From positions 3,286,001 through 3,350,000 of the forward strand of contig NZ_CP086239.1 of NCBI RefSeq assembly GCF_026650985.1: a stretch of DNA of 64,000 bases. The letters run 5' to 3'. The stretch comes from Clostridium estertheticum (GTDB lineage Bacteria > Bacillota > Clostridia > Clostridiales > Clostridiaceae). The notes under the pieces were generated by a model. It made no database searches, had not been told where the DNA came from, and saw only the letters and a list, made by a program, of their open reading frames with translations. Below, in pieces: positions 34,967 through 44,423 of this stretch. Each line of letters begins with the position of its first letter. Position 1 is the first letter of the stretch. The position numbers and the translations under genes were made by a program.

Positions 34967-34977
34967 TAGTAATATTG

Positions 34978-35012
34978 GACCAGTAAATAGGAAACTATTT
35001 ACTGGTCTTTTT
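34978..35012 (+). terminator. Intrinsic terminator of the cold-shock gene
   Basis: GACCAGTAAATAG and its complement around the loop GAAA (34978-35007), followed by five T. Confidence 0.9.
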
Positions 35013-35206
35013 GCTTTTTGTAAAAGTCATATGCTGTGGTATTATATCACTAGCCTATGGCTTTTTTAGATTACGTTTATAAAAAACACTTTGTATTAAG
35101 TATATTAATTTAAAAAGGATTTCATAAAATAATATTGAATACTTATATATAAATGGAGTAATTTTTGTCGCTAAGTTTTTATATACAAATTTATGGAGGT
35201 GTCTAA

Positions 35207-36232
35207 ATGGATAAAATAATACTCGGAAGAACAAATTTAATGGTTACTAGAAGTGGTTTTGGAGCATTACCAGTTCAGCGGGTGTCTTTTGATGAAGCAA
35301 AGAATATTCTACGAAAAGCATATGATAATGGAATAAACTTCTTTGACACAGCAAGAGCATATTCTGATAGTGAAGAAAAAATAGGTTATTCCCTAGCAGA
35401 TGTTAGGAAAAATATTATAATTGCAACTAAAACCCACGCTAAAGATAGAAAAACTTTACTTGAACATTTGCAGACAAGTCTAAAAAATTTAAAAACAGAT
35501 TATATAGATATATATCAATTACATAACCCTGATGTACTTCCTGATCCGAAAGACCCAGAAGGTCTCTATGCAGGACTTTTGGAAGCTAAGAAAAAGGGAC
35601 TTATTCGTTTTATAGGAATTACAAATCATAAATTGAAAAACGCAATGGATGCAGCAGCTTCAGGACTATATGACACTATACAATTTCCTTTATGTTCTTT
35701 ATCATCAGACGATGATTTATTGTTAATAAAAGAATGTAAAAAAAGAAATATAGGACTAATTGCAATGAAGGCTCTGTCAGGAGGTCTAATAACTGATGCA
35801 TCCTCGGCCTTTGCCTTTCTAAGACAATTTGATAATGTTGTACCAATATGGGGAATACAAAGAGAAACTGAGTTAGATGAATTTATAACCCTTGAGAAAA
35901 ATCCACCATTATTAGATGATATCATGTGGTCAATTATTAACAAGGATCGTAGTGAGCTTTCAGGCGATTTCTGTCGTGGTTGTGGTTATTGTCTTCCATG
36001 CCCTGCTGGAATTGAAATCCCTACTTCTGCTCGAATATCACTTCTTCTTAAAAGAGCTCCTTATCAAGGATTCTTAGACGATAGCTTTAAAGAAAAGATG
36101 GAACTTATAAAGAATTGCATACAATGTGGACACTGTAAAAACCACTGTCCTTATAAGCTTGATACTCCAAATCTTTTAAAAAGAGAACTTAAAAACTACT
36201 CTGAATTTTATGCTAAGAATAAAAATGTTTAG
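35207..36232 (+). CDS. Aldo/keto reductase with C-terminal ferredoxin-like clusters (COG1453)
   Basis: 341 aa. An AKR barrel (FFDTARAYSDSEEKIG, IIIATKTHAKDR, YIDIYQLHNPD) is followed by two Cys clusters: CRGCGYCLPCPAGIEIP at about 254-270 and CIQCGHCKNHCPYKL at about 305-319. Such two-cluster AKRs are common in anaerobes and are thought to exchange electrons with ferredoxin; substrates are unknown. ATGGAGGTG lies before the ATG. The gene is 240 bp from cspA, behind its terminator. Confidence 0.88.
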   Translation: MDKIILGRTNLMVTRSGFGALPVQRVSFDEAKNILRKAYDNGINFFDTARAYSDSEEKIGYSLADVRKNIIIATKTHAKDRKTLLEHLQTSLKNLKTDYIDIYQLHNPDVLPDPKDPEGLYAGLLEAKKKGLIRFIGITNHKLKNAMDAAASGLYDTIQFPLCSLSSDDDLLLIKECKKRNIGLIAMKALSGGLITDASSAFAFLRQFDNVVPIWGIQRETELDEFITLEKNPPLLDDIMWSIINKDRSELSGDFCRGCGYCLPCPAGIEIPTSARISLLLKRAPYQGFLDDSFKEKMELIKNCIQCGHCKNHCPYKLDTPNLLKRELKNYSEFYAKNKNV

Positions 36233-36242
36233 TTTTAAAAAA

Positions 36243-36294
36243 AATAAATAGCCCCCTGTCCATTTTATTTAAAATGGACAGGGGGCTATTTATT
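36243..36294. terminator. Very strong bidirectional terminator
   Basis: Perfect 24-bp arms 36243-36266 and 36271-36294 with a central AGCCCCCTGTCC core, A and T tracts at the ends, and a 4-base loop. Serves the convergent AKR and GntR genes. Confidence 0.9.
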
Positions 36295-36299
36295 ATCTG

Positions 36300-36986
36300 T
36301 TACTCTTTAAAGTACTCAGGATATTCTCTTAGCAATATCATTTTGTCGTCATTTACTTTTGATAAGTGCTCACCAACTATTTTTATACCTAGCTCACTAT
36401 CTTTAGCCTTTATTGCATCAATAATGCCTTTATGTTGTGCAACAACAAGATCCATGTTCATACTAGATATTAAATTAAGTGCCCTTATACGATCAAAATC
36501 GCCATTCATAAAATGAATAGCATTGAAAATCCGTTCCTTTTTACATCCTTTAAAAATAAGTTCATGAAAGGAATTGTCTAAATTAAATGCAGCGGTATAG
36601 TTATTTTTAAGTACACAAAATTGCTGTTGATTAATATTAGATTCTAAATCAAACAAATAACTCTCTTGAAAATCCTCACAAGCCAATTCAATAACTGCTT
36701 GTTCAAGTTTTAACCTCATAAATCGAGCATCTTCAACACGTTTTAAATCAATATAAGAAACTTGGGTACCCTTCTGAGGATAAATTTCTAACAATTGCTC
36801 AGAAACTAATAATGAAAAAGCTTCCCTAACTGGCGTTCTACTCACATTAAGATTATTTGCGATTTCATTTTCAGAAATACTTTCTCCCGGTTTAAGATTA
36901 AGATCAATAATATTACTTCTTAGCACTCGATAAGTATAATTTTTTATGGTCTCATAAGAATTTTTCTCTAATAGTTCAATTTTCAT
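36300..36986 (-). CDS. GntR-family regulator (FadR/FCD subfamily)
   Basis: 228 aa. The N-terminal winged HTH has SENEIANNLNVSRTPVREAFSLLVSEQLLEIYPQKGTQV (about 37-77). The C-terminal FCD domain has RFMRLKLEQAVIELACEDF and the His-containing stretches DNSFHELIFKG and MDLVVAQHKGIIDAI, which bind metal and a carboxylate ligand. FCD regulators usually control sugar-acid or carboxylate use. It is divergent from cotJA and has a near-consensus promoter; a target operon is not obvious nearby. Confidence 0.92.
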   Translation of the reverse strand: MKIELLEKNSYETIKNYTYRVLRSNIIDLNLKPGESISENEIANNLNVSRTPVREAFSLLVSEQLLEIYPQKGTQVSYIDLKRVEDARFMRLKLEQAVIELACEDFQESYLFDLESNINQQQFCVLKNNYTAAFNLDNSFHELIFKGCKKERIFNAIHFMNGDFDRIRALNLISSMNMDLVVAQHKGIIDAIKAKDSELGIKIVGEHLSKVNDDKMILLREYPEYFKE

Positions 36987-37032
36987 AATAAATTTCCCTT
37001 TATTTTAAATTACTTTAGTTTGTATAGCTAGT

Positions 37033-37061
37033 ATGTTAGCACTATATTTTTATATTGTCAA
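37033..37061 (-). promoter_or_regulatory. Promoter of the GntR gene
   Basis: On the minus strand TTGACA (37056-37061) and TAACAT (37033-37038) with a 17-bp spacer. Confidence 0.65.
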
Positions 37062-37286
37062 CATCAATCCTAATGCACCTTAGCACTGTATTCACCATAA
37101 ATTATATATTTAACTTTTCTAATAAAAGATATAAAACCTGTAGAATTACAACTAGCTCTTTAACTATATTTCATAAAAGAATAGTAATATTATTAGTAAA
37201 TACACTTGTTTTATTACTATTTCTTAAGAACCTAATCAAATATGATTGAATATAGTATTATGTACTATGTTATATGGAGGATAAAA

Positions 37287-37541
37287 ATGGAATATCAAAA
37301 TAGGGATAAACTGACTAAATATTCAGCATCAAATAATTGTGTACCACAAGAAACTATAATAAAACATGTTAGATTAGCTGCAGCTTACGTTCCTTACCAG
37401 AAACTTTGCACACTTTTTTCGCCATTAGAAGCGCTTAAAAGAGGAACTGCTTTTCCGGAGCTTTATAGTCCATACGATGGAGAAGGCAAAATGTCTTCTA
37501 ATTTAAAATCAAGTAACAAGGAGAGAACTTATGGAGAGTAA
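37287..37541 (+). CDS. cotJA: Spore coat-associated protein CotJA
   Basis: 84 aa from ATG 37287 (MEYQNRDKLTKY), with TGGAGG 7 bases upstream; the frame extends further back but without a site. The core VRLAAAYVPYQKLCTLFSPLEALKRGTAFPELYSPYD is the CotJA family signature. First gene of the cotJABC operon, which is made in the mother cell under sigma-E in Bacillus and places a Mn-catalase in the coat. I could not identify a certain sigma-E promoter in the 300 bp upstream. Overlaps cotJB by 11 bp. Confidence 0.92.
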   Translation: MEYQNRDKLTKYSASNNCVPQETIIKHVRLAAAYVPYQKLCTLFSPLEALKRGTAFPELYSPYDGEGKMSSNLKSSNKERTYGE

Positions 37542-37809
37542 AATGGAGCTTTTAAAACAAATAGTTGCCGGCGAATTTATAAAAGAAGACCTAGCTTTGT
37601 ACCTTAATACTCATCCAATGGATCAAGAGGCTCTTGCAAAATATAATTTCTATGTGGTGGAGACAAAAGGATTAAAAGATCACTATGAGATGAATTATGG
37701 AATGTTATCTGAACACGACTCCCTCAGCCCTTACCCATGGCGATGGTCAAGTAATCCATGGCCTTGGGAGCCTGAAGCAAATTTTAGTCTTAGAAAGGAG
37801 GATAAATAA
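37531..37809 (+). CDS. cotJB: Spore coat protein CotJB
   Basis: 92 aa. AAGGAGAG precedes ATG 37531. FIKEDLALYLNTHPMDQEALAKYNFYV and YPWRWSSNPWPWEPEANF are CotJB marks. Translationally coupled to cotJA by an 11-bp overlap, and 3 bp from cotJC. Confidence 0.92.
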   Translation: MESKMELLKQIVAGEFIKEDLALYLNTHPMDQEALAKYNFYVVETKGLKDHYEMNYGMLSEHDSLSPYPWRWSSNPWPWEPEANFSLRKEDK

Positions 37810-37812
37810 TTT

Positions 37813-38394
37813 ATGTGGACATACGATAAGTTCTTACAATACCCAGTAAAAATTAAAACTCCAAATCCTGAAATGGCAAAAATTATTATTACTCAATATG
37901 GAGGACCAGATGGTGAATTAGGTGCCTCATTAAGATATCTAAGTCAGCGATTTTCCATGATTACTCCTCAAGCAATATCAACATGTAATGATATTGGAAC
38001 TGAGGAATTGGCTCATTTAGAAATGGTTGGTGCTATGGTTAGGCAACTTATGAAAGGTGCCAGTCTTGAAGAGATTGAAAAAGGTGGCATGGCTGGTTAT
38101 TATGTAGACCATGGCAGAGGAGTATACCCCGTAAGTGCTTCTGGCGTTCCCTTTACTGCTGCATATCTTCAATCAAAAGGTGACCCAATTGTAGACCTTA
38201 CTGAAAACTTAGCTGCTGAGCAAAAAGCTAGGTCAACTTATGAATATCTAATAAATATGGCTGACGATCCTGATGTATTAGACCCTTTAAAGTTTCTACG
38301 TGCAAGAGAAATTGTTCATTATCAAAGATTTGGTGAATCTCTTAGAATCGTTCAAGATTACTTACAAGAACCTCGGCTATTTACAATGAAATAA
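37813..38394 (+). CDS. cotJC: CotJC, manganese-catalase-family spore coat protein
   Basis: 193 aa ferritin-like four-helix protein. The metal-binding residues sit in DIGTEELAHLEMVGAMV and later AEQKARSTYEYLINMADDPD and REIVHYQRFGE, matching the di-manganese site of Mn catalases. Likely a coat enzyme protecting spores from peroxide. Preceded by AAAGGAGG at the end of cotJB. Confidence 0.94.
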   Translation: MWTYDKFLQYPVKIKTPNPEMAKIIITQYGGPDGELGASLRYLSQRFSMITPQAISTCNDIGTEELAHLEMVGAMVRQLMKGASLEEIEKGGMAGYYVDHGRGVYPVSASGVPFTAAYLQSKGDPIVDLTENLAAEQKARSTYEYLINMADDPDVLDPLKFLRAREIVHYQRFGESLRIVQDYLQEPRLFTMK

Positions 38395-38417
38395 TATCAT
38401 AAATACCACATATTAAC

Positions 38418-38462
38418 AAAAGAGAAAATACAGATAAATAAAATCTGTGTTTTCTCTTTTAT
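38418..38462 (+). terminator. Terminator of cotJABC
   Basis: AAAAGAGAAAATACAGAT with ATCTGTGTTTTCTCTTTT, loop of 7 bases. Confidence 0.8.
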
Positions 38463-38555
38463 TAATTTAAATGACTCTAGAGTTAGGTTTATTTATGTTA
38501 ATTTCATGTGTGTGATATAATAAAAAGGTTAGTATATATATTGGGAGATGATTGA

Positions 38556-40013
38556 ATGATAAAAGAGAACATTAACGATTATAATTTAAGTAGTGAGTTA
38601 TTAAAAGCAATTAGTTTGTTAAATTTCAAGGATTTTACAAAGGTTCAAAAACAGGTTATACCTGCAGTGCTATCACAAAAGGATGTAGTAGTAAAATCCA
38701 AAACTGGAAGTGGGAAAACAGCAGCATATGGCATTCCTATTTGTCAGTTAGTTGATTGGGAGGAAAATAAACCACAAGCATTAGTAATTACACCAACAAG
38801 AGAACTCGCTATCCAAGTCAAAGAAGATATTTTTAATATAGGTAGATTTAAAAGACTTAAAGTATGTGCAGTCTATGGAAAGTCTTCTTTCACCGATCAA
38901 AAAAAAGAACTTAAACAAAAGACACATGTAGTGGTTGGCACCCCTGGTCGAATTATGGATCATATAGAAAAAGGTACATTTGATATATCGAATATAAAAT
39001 ATCTTGTAATAGATGAAGCCGATGAAATGCTTAATATGGGATTTGTAGATCAAATAGAATCAATCTTAAGTGGCTTATCAAAAGACCGTGTAACCATGTT
39101 ATTGTCAGCTACAATGCCAAAAGACATACATAGTTTATGTAACAGATATATGAAAGATCCTATATATATCGAAATAGAGGATGAAAATAAAGCATCCAAT
39201 AATATACTTCAAGAACAATATAACGTACATGAATTTGATAAAATAGATCTTTTAAGTGATTTAACCATTGTTGAAAACCCAGATAGTTGCATAATATTTT
39301 GCAATACAAAAGTGAAGGTAGATTCAGTTTATAACGACCTAATAGACCTCGAGTATACTTGCAAGAAAATACATGGTGGAATGGAACAAAGTGATAGGTT
39401 AAGAGTAATGAATGATTTTAAGAAGGGTTATTTTAGATACCTTGTAGCTACCGATGTTGCAGCTCGTGGTATAGACATAGATAACATTACACTTGTAATT
39501 AATTATGATATTCCAGAGGATAAAGAAAGTTATGTTCATAGGATAGGAAGAACTGGTCGTATAGGTAAGATGGGCCGTGCTATTACTTTTGTAACGAATC
39601 GTGATAATAGGTTTTTGTATGATATAGAGCAGTATATTGGTAAAGAAATTCCTTTGAAGGAAAGACCCGAATCTGAAATTGTAAATAATTTTAAAGAGGA
39701 ATTTATTAATAAAATGGATAAAAGACCTGTTCTTAAAGAATCAAAAGGAGCAGAACTCAGCAAAGAAATTATGAAATTACATATTAATGCAGGTAAAAAG
39801 ACTAAGATGAGAGCTATGGATATCGTAGGTACCCTTTGCAGTATCAAAGGAATGACTAAAGATGATATAGGAATCATCAATATAATCGATATATCTACTT
39901 TTGTAGAAATATTAAATAATAAAGGTGAATTAGTGTTTAAAGCCCTTCAAGATACACCTATCAAAGGAAGACTACGCACAGTAAGTAAGGACATATTAGA
40001 AGACAGATATTAA
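38556..40013 (+). CDS. DEAD-box RNA helicase, DbpA/YxiN type
   Basis: 485 aa. Motifs in order: Q motif FKDFTKVQKQVIP, motif I KTGSGKTAAYG (about 50-60), Ia PTRELA, DEAD at 154-157, SAT, and motif VI HRIGRTGRIGKMG. The C-terminal ~75 residues (KKTKMRAMDIVGTLCSIKGMTKDDIG) form a DbpA-type RNA-binding domain that in DbpA/YxiN recognises hairpin 92 of 23S rRNA. Predicted role: 50S assembly at low temperature. AGTATATATTGGGAGATG precedes the ATG. Located near a cold-shock gene, but not adjacent. Confidence 0.9.
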   Translation: MIKENINDYNLSSELLKAISLLNFKDFTKVQKQVIPAVLSQKDVVVKSKTGSGKTAAYGIPICQLVDWEENKPQALVITPTRELAIQVKEDIFNIGRFKRLKVCAVYGKSSFTDQKKELKQKTHVVVGTPGRIMDHIEKGTFDISNIKYLVIDEADEMLNMGFVDQIESILSGLSKDRVTMLLSATMPKDIHSLCNRYMKDPIYIEIEDENKASNNILQEQYNVHEFDKIDLLSDLTIVENPDSCIIFCNTKVKVDSVYNDLIDLEYTCKKIHGGMEQSDRLRVMNDFKKGYFRYLVATDVAARGIDIDNITLVINYDIPEDKESYVHRIGRTGRIGKMGRAITFVTNRDNRFLYDIEQYIGKEIPLKERPESEIVNNFKEEFINKMDKRPVLKESKGAELSKEIMKLHINAGKKTKMRAMDIVGTLCSIKGMTKDDIGIINIIDISTFVEILNNKGELVFKALQDTPIKGRLRTVSKDILEDRY

Positions 40014-40071
40014 CATCTTGGTACCTATAGAATAGACACTTTAAAAAAAGTGTAAAACTCTACTGGGTACT

Positions 40072-40296
40072 TTATTTATTTGGAATCATCTCATCGCCTT
40101 TGAATTCTAAAATATCCCCTGGCTGACATTTAAGCTCGCTACATATAGCCTCAAGGGTTGAGAATCTTATTGCCTTTGCCTTATTGGTTTTTAATATAGA
40201 TAAATTTGAATTTGTAATTCCTACTCTAATTGCAAGATCCGATAAATTAATCTTCCTTTTTGCCATCATTACATCTAGATTCACTATTATTGCCAT
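40072..40296 (-). CDS. XRE-family HTH regulator (YozG-like)
   Basis: 74 aa from ATG 40296 with GAGG 8 bases upstream; the GTG at 40305 lies inside that site. A single HTH (about 11-62: RKINLSDLAIRVGITNSNLSILKTNKAKAIRFSTLEAICSEL) followed by CQPGDILEF, the typical compact regulator found with DUF2975 membrane proteins. It is 35 bp past the DUF2975 gene. Confidence 0.92.
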   Translation of the reverse strand: MAIIVNLDVMMAKRKINLSDLAIRVGITNSNLSILKTNKAKAIRFSTLEAICSELKCQPGDILEFKGDEMIPNK

Positions 40297-40331
40297 GTAT
40301 TTCACCTCAATTTATTGATATATGTAAATAT

Positions 40332-40826
40332 CTATATTGTTAAGTCATTTTCTTCTTTAACTTCAATCGCCTGCTTAAAAACCTTAGAAAGAATTAATGT
40401 GAAACAACCTGCAAAGAAAAAAATTATAAACTCAATATCTGTGTGTATTCCACTAGCATCTATTTCTATTAACTTAAAATTTAAAAATTGATTGTTAATA
40501 AAAAAATTGACCACATAACAACCTGAAACTGTAAAACACGATATAGCAACATTTCTCAAACTTTTAACATTTTTCCATACGAAAGGCGTCATTTTAACCA
40601 ATGAATTTATAATACATCTAAGATAATACATTATACAAAGCAATGCAAAACCACCTAGAACAAATAGAGTACATGTAACAATATTTTTAGGATTAAATAA
40701 ATTTGTTTGATGAATTATCAATGCCTTTCTCAGTATAAATAAATATACAATAAAACCTGTGATGATTAAAACATCTAACATTAACTTTAATAAAGATGAT
40801 AAAGAAGTTTTTCCATAATACTTCAT
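40332..40826 (-). CDS. DUF2975 membrane protein
   Basis: 164 aa from ATG 40826 with GGAGGA 7 bases upstream. Four hydrophobic helices near 14-34, 46-66, 87-110 and 130-152. DUF2975 proteins regularly precede a YozG-like HTH regulator, as here. Function unknown. Confidence 0.78.
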   Translation of the reverse strand: MKYYGKTSLSSLLKLMLDVLIITGFIVYLFILRKALIIHQTNLFNPKNIVTCTLFVLGGFALLCIMYYLRCIINSLVKMTPFVWKNVKSLRNVAISCFTVSGCYVVNFFINNQFLNFKLIEIDASGIHTDIEFIIFFFAGCFTLILSKVFKQAIEVKEENDLTI

Positions 40827-41049
40827 AAAAATTTCCTCCATAATTTATATATAATTATATATACTTATATAAACTTTAAAATAATATTATCACACTAATT
40901 TTCTTTTTACAATATAGATTCACTGTTTATCAATGAATCCATATTGCAAAACATAAATTCACTCTGTAAAACATCAATCTACCATTCAGCTTTATTTTAA
41001 TAAATGTAATAATTAATATTTCATGGAATATATTATAAAATAACACAAA

Positions 41050-41088
41050 TTACAATTGTAAACTAAAGCTTATAATTACAGTTGTAAT
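41050..41088. promoter_or_regulatory. Twin BlaI/MecI-type operators
   Basis: TTACAATTGTAA at 41050-41061 and ATTACAGTTGTAAT at 41075-41088, each a TACA/TGTA dyad like BlaI/MecI boxes. A TATAAT at 41071-41076 lies between them, so a repressor bound here would block the promoter of blaI itself. Confidence 0.75.
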
Positions 41089-41109
41089 TTAAATGGGGGT
41101 AATATATTA

Positions 41110-41502
41110 ATGTATAAAATGTCCAAAATATCAAATGCTGAATGGGAGATAATGAAAATAATATGGAAGAATTCTGAAATTTCATCAATCAACATTATAA
41201 AAGAATTAAAGGATAAATCTGAGTGGAAACCAGCTACAGTTAAAAGTTTGATTAATAGATTATTAAATAAAAATATTATTGGATTTAATAAATTAGGTTA
41301 TGAATATTTATATTATCCTTTAGTCTCAGAAGATGATTGTATAAAATTAGAAAGTTTTTCCTTTGTTAATAGAGTATTTAATGGTTCTATTAAATCCCTG
41401 CTTTTGACATTAGCCCAATCAGACGAGTTATCTGAATTAGATATAAAAGAATTAAAAGATATACTAAATCAACTTATTAAACGGAAATGTGGGGAGGATT
41501 AA
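41110..41502 (+). CDS. BlaI/MecI-family repressor
   Basis: 130 aa. The winged HTH reads KISNAEWEIMKIIWKNSEISSINIIKELKDKSEWKPATVKSLINRLLNKNIIGF (about 5-58), the family core. A short C-terminal dimerisation helix follows. No BlaR1 sensor is adjacent. The twin operators fit autoregulation. Start ATG 41110 preceded by AAATGGGGGT. The next start codon is one base past this stop, so SpoIIP-like protein is made from the same mRNA. Confidence 0.9.
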   Translation: MYKMSKISNAEWEIMKIIWKNSEISSINIIKELKDKSEWKPATVKSLINRLLNKNIIGFNKLGYEYLYYPLVSEDDCIKLESFSFVNRVFNGSIKSLLLTLAQSDELSELDIKELKDILNQLIKRKCGED

Positions 41503-41503
41503 T

Positions 41504-42586
41504 ATGAGGCGTAATGCTATTAAAAAAAATAGTAAGAGCAAAATACTTTTAAGTGTTTTAACATTCCTTTTTATTTTTTTATTAGGTTTAGTTTTGCCTA
41601 AAAGTGCTAATGCGACTAATGAAGGTAAATCTCAAAATTACTTTTTTATTAAGGCAATTAGTAACACAGTAGCTTTATTTAATTCTCCTAGCAATGGAGA
41701 ACAGGATACCAACAGTGAAATTAAATATTCAATCCTATCGTTTTTAGGAATAGATATTTCCAATCCTATATCCATAATAACAAAAGAAATTGCTTATTTG
41801 GACAAAAATAAAGTTAGTACTAATGTAAACAATGAAGGGGATGATATAAACTCAGTTGTTCCCTTCAAATTGGTTGAAAACCAGGTAAATAAATCTAAAG
41901 ACCCAAATGTTGTAGCAAACCTCATTAATAACGATTTGAAACAAACCCTAAATAAATCAAAACCACGAGTCCTAATATATCATTCTCATACAACAGAAGC
42001 TTATCGTACCTCTGAAAAAGATACCACTAAAACTGCTTTTAATGCGGATGAAACACTAAATGTATGTGCTGTAGGTGATGTAATAACCGAGCAACTAGAA
42101 AGTAAATATGGAATCTCTGTAATACACGATAAAACTGTAAACAATGTACCTGATTATAATTCAGCCTATAAAAATTCTGGTGTTAATTTGGATAAGTATT
42201 TAAAAAAATATGGAGATTTTGATTTAATTATAGATTTACATAGAGATGGCGTTCCAACTTCTAGTAATAACGTATTAAAAACTAAAATAAATGGAGAAGA
42301 TGTAGCTGAATTTCTATTTGTCGTTACACGTCAAAACCCTAGGTATGCCAAGCAGAAAAAACTAGTAGACTCAATGGTTGGAATATCAAATAAATTATTT
42401 CCGAATCTTTTAGACCCAAGAGAAATCTATTATGCTGACTGGGGAATAAATTTCTATAATCAAGGTAGAAGTAACAATGCATTGCTTGTTGAGGTAGGAA
42501 ATAATAATAATACTATATCACAGGTAAAAAACACTGGTATGTATTTATCAAGGATATTTGCAGAGCAATTAAATGGTAAAAAATAA
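41504..42586 (+). CDS. spoIIP: SpoIIP-type N-acetylmuramoyl-L-alanine amidase/endopeptidase
   Basis: 360 aa from ATG 41504 after GGGGAGGATTAAT. A membrane anchor spans about 14-32 and the SpoIIP catalytic domain covers about 150-360: HSHTTEAYRTS, DLHRDGVP and VEVGNNNN contain the zinc ligands of the family. SpoIIP degrades septal peptidoglycan in engulfment with SpoIID and SpoIIM. Being in an operon with a BlaI repressor is not the usual arrangement (gpr-spoIIP), so this may be a paralogue controlled by envelope or antibiotic stress rather than by sporulation. Confidence 0.88.
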   Translation: MRRNAIKKNSKSKILLSVLTFLFIFLLGLVLPKSANATNEGKSQNYFFIKAISNTVALFNSPSNGEQDTNSEIKYSILSFLGIDISNPISIITKEIAYLDKNKVSTNVNNEGDDINSVVPFKLVENQVNKSKDPNVVANLINNDLKQTLNKSKPRVLIYHSHTTEAYRTSEKDTTKTAFNADETLNVCAVGDVITEQLESKYGISVIHDKTVNNVPDYNSAYKNSGVNLDKYLKKYGDFDLIIDLHRDGVPTSSNNVLKTKINGEDVAEFLFVVTRQNPRYAKQKKLVDSMVGISNKLFPNLLDPREIYYADWGINFYNQGRSNNALLVEVGNNNNTISQVKNTGMYLSRIFAEQLNGKK

Positions 42587-42605
42587 TCCTATTACCAACC
42601 ATTTT

Positions 42606-42641
42606 GAATGTAACTTTATAAAGTTACATTCATTATTTTTT
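42606..42641 (+). terminator. Terminator of the blaI-spoIIP operon
   Basis: GAATGTAACTT with its complement around TATA, followed by a T-run (42633-42641). Confidence 0.8.
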
Positions 42642-42657
42642 CTTAAAACCATATAAA

Positions 42658-43311
42658 TTATTTAATAATAAGACCAAGTATGCTTGATAATGAGATTGCT
42701 TGAGTTGTTGTAACTCTTGCACCTTTAACATCAGCAATATTTACTCCCATACCTTCAATGTTACAACTAGTAAAGTCTATTCCTTTAAGACTTGTGTAGT
42801 TCATTTGAGCCCCAATCAAATTAGACTCCCTAAATTCAACTTTTAAAAGCTTTGAATTTTGAAAATCTGAAGAACGTAATTGACACTCAAGAAACGCAAC
42901 TTGCTTACAATCAGAGTAATTAAAGAAAGCAAATTCGCCATTACAATTTTCAAAAATTACATCTCTAAAAGTTGTCTCACTTAAATTAATACCAATGATT
43001 TTACAATTCACAAATTCAACTCTATGTAAAGACGCCTCGTTAAAATCGACATTTGATAAATCACAATTTTCAAATCTTACATCTGTCATCTCTATACGCC
43101 TAAAAGTTATTTTATTAAAGATAACTTTTGTAAATATTACTTGTTTAAAATTTACCCTATCAGCTTCATGGTTTTCTAAGCAGCAATCACTAACAGTTCC
43201 AAAAGAGAATATACTCTCATCCTCAATATTCTCCTTAGATAACTCTATAATATCTAAATCTGTATCAAATTTAGGTCTTATAACTTTTGTTTTTAATTTT
43301 TTCTCTTCCAT
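42658..43311 (-). CDS. Pentapeptide-repeat protein
   Basis: 217 aa from ATG 43311 with GGAGGG 7 bases upstream. Repeats of the A(D/N)LXX type run from about residue 50 to 200, for example FTKVIFNKITFRRIEMTDVRFENCDLSNVDF and GAQMNYTSLKGIDFTSCNIEG. This gives a right-handed beta-helix. Some pentapeptide proteins mimic DNA and protect gyrase (Qnr type), but no specific loops are seen here. Function unknown. Confidence 0.87.
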   Translation of the reverse strand: MEEKKLKTKVIRPKFDTDLDIIELSKENIEDESIFSFGTVSDCCLENHEADRVNFKQVIFTKVIFNKITFRRIEMTDVRFENCDLSNVDFNEASLHRVEFVNCKIIGINLSETTFRDVIFENCNGEFAFFNYSDCKQVAFLECQLRSSDFQNSKLLKVEFRESNLIGAQMNYTSLKGIDFTSCNIEGMGVNIADVKGARVTTTQAISLSSILGLIIK

Positions 43312-43466
43312 ATGTATTCCCTCCATTTAATCTTAAAATAAATAATTTACGGATATGCATCCGTAAATAACTACTTATTCTTTTATAATTATAGTATACT
43401 CTTTTAGTTTAATCCAAGTAAGCACAATTCTAAAACTACACTAAACAAATTAAGGCTATAAAATAA

Positions 43467-44306
43467 CTACTCTTTTAAAGTAGCTTCTTTTATAGCCTTA
43501 AATACAAGCTTTCCCGCCTTAATAGGCCTTTCTAATATAAATAAATGTCCATATTCCTTTAGTGATATAAAAGTACTGTATTTAAACCTTTTTATTGTTT
43601 TAAGTAACTCTTCTTCACTAAAAAAGCAATCATCTTTCGCTAAAAATGCAATAACAGACATGTTATTATCTATCATTAATTCATTTTTAGAAATTTCATT
43701 CATATTATCACACTCCAGAAAATCTGCATGGCAAGTAACTGACAAATTACATATTAAATTAGGATTTAGATATTTAATATACCAAGGCATCTTACCTTTG
43801 CAACTCTTCTCAATTAGCGACTTTACATTAAATGTTTTAGTTTCTTTATTATATAATCCTTTAATAACCGTTTTATCGTACCTTGTGAATCTAGCGCTAG
43901 CAAATAAAATGCAAAGGTCTATATTCTTTTCTAATAGCTTTCTGTTAACAATATTTAGAAGTGTCATTCCACCAATTGAATAACCAAGCAATGTAACTTT
44001 CGCGCTGCAGTAATTTTCTTTGATTAAATGTTTTATAACATTAACTTGAAAATCAATCAAATCATTTCCATCGGTTAAAGGTTCTCCCTTAGTTAAGGAT
44101 TTTCCAAATCCATGTCCCGGTGTATTGATTATAATAACTTCGGTTTCCCTAAACTGCTTTGCAAATATAGCGTAATTTGATGCATAGGTGGCTGCCCCAG
44201 TAAGAATTATAACTGTATTATATAGTGGTTTAGACTCCACTTTTTTTAAACAAATAATTTCTTTATTATTAATAATCAAGTTAATCTTCTTAAGCCAAAC
44301 ACCCAC
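43467..44306 (-). CDS. Alpha/beta-hydrolase
   Basis: 279 aa from GTG 44306 after GAGGTG. The nucleophile elbow GYSIGG is near residue 127-132 (VTLLGYSIGGMTLLN), the oxyanion/lid region NTPGHGFGKS precedes it, and a C-terminal His occurs in KEYGHLFILERP. Predicted soluble esterase or lipase-like enzyme; substrate unknown. Confidence 0.85.
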   Translation of the reverse strand: MGVWLKKINLIINNKEIICLKKVESKPLYNTVIILTGAATYASNYAIFAKQFRETEVIIINTPGHGFGKSLTKGEPLTDGNDLIDFQVNVIKHLIKENYCSAKVTLLGYSIGGMTLLNIVNRKLLEKNIDLCILFASARFTRYDKTVIKGLYNKETKTFNVKSLIEKSCKGKMPWYIKYLNPNLICNLSVTCHADFLECDNMNEISKNELMIDNNMSVIAFLAKDDCFFSEEELLKTIKRFKYSTFISLKEYGHLFILERPIKAGKLVFKAIKEATLKE

Positions 44307-44423
44307 TTAAATTCACCTCTTTTTCTATTTCGATTTTATTATGTTACCCACTATTTCTTTATATAAATCCATTTTATATTTTTAATTGGTATCGTAGTAG
44401 TAATTTGTAGCTTTTAATAATAA

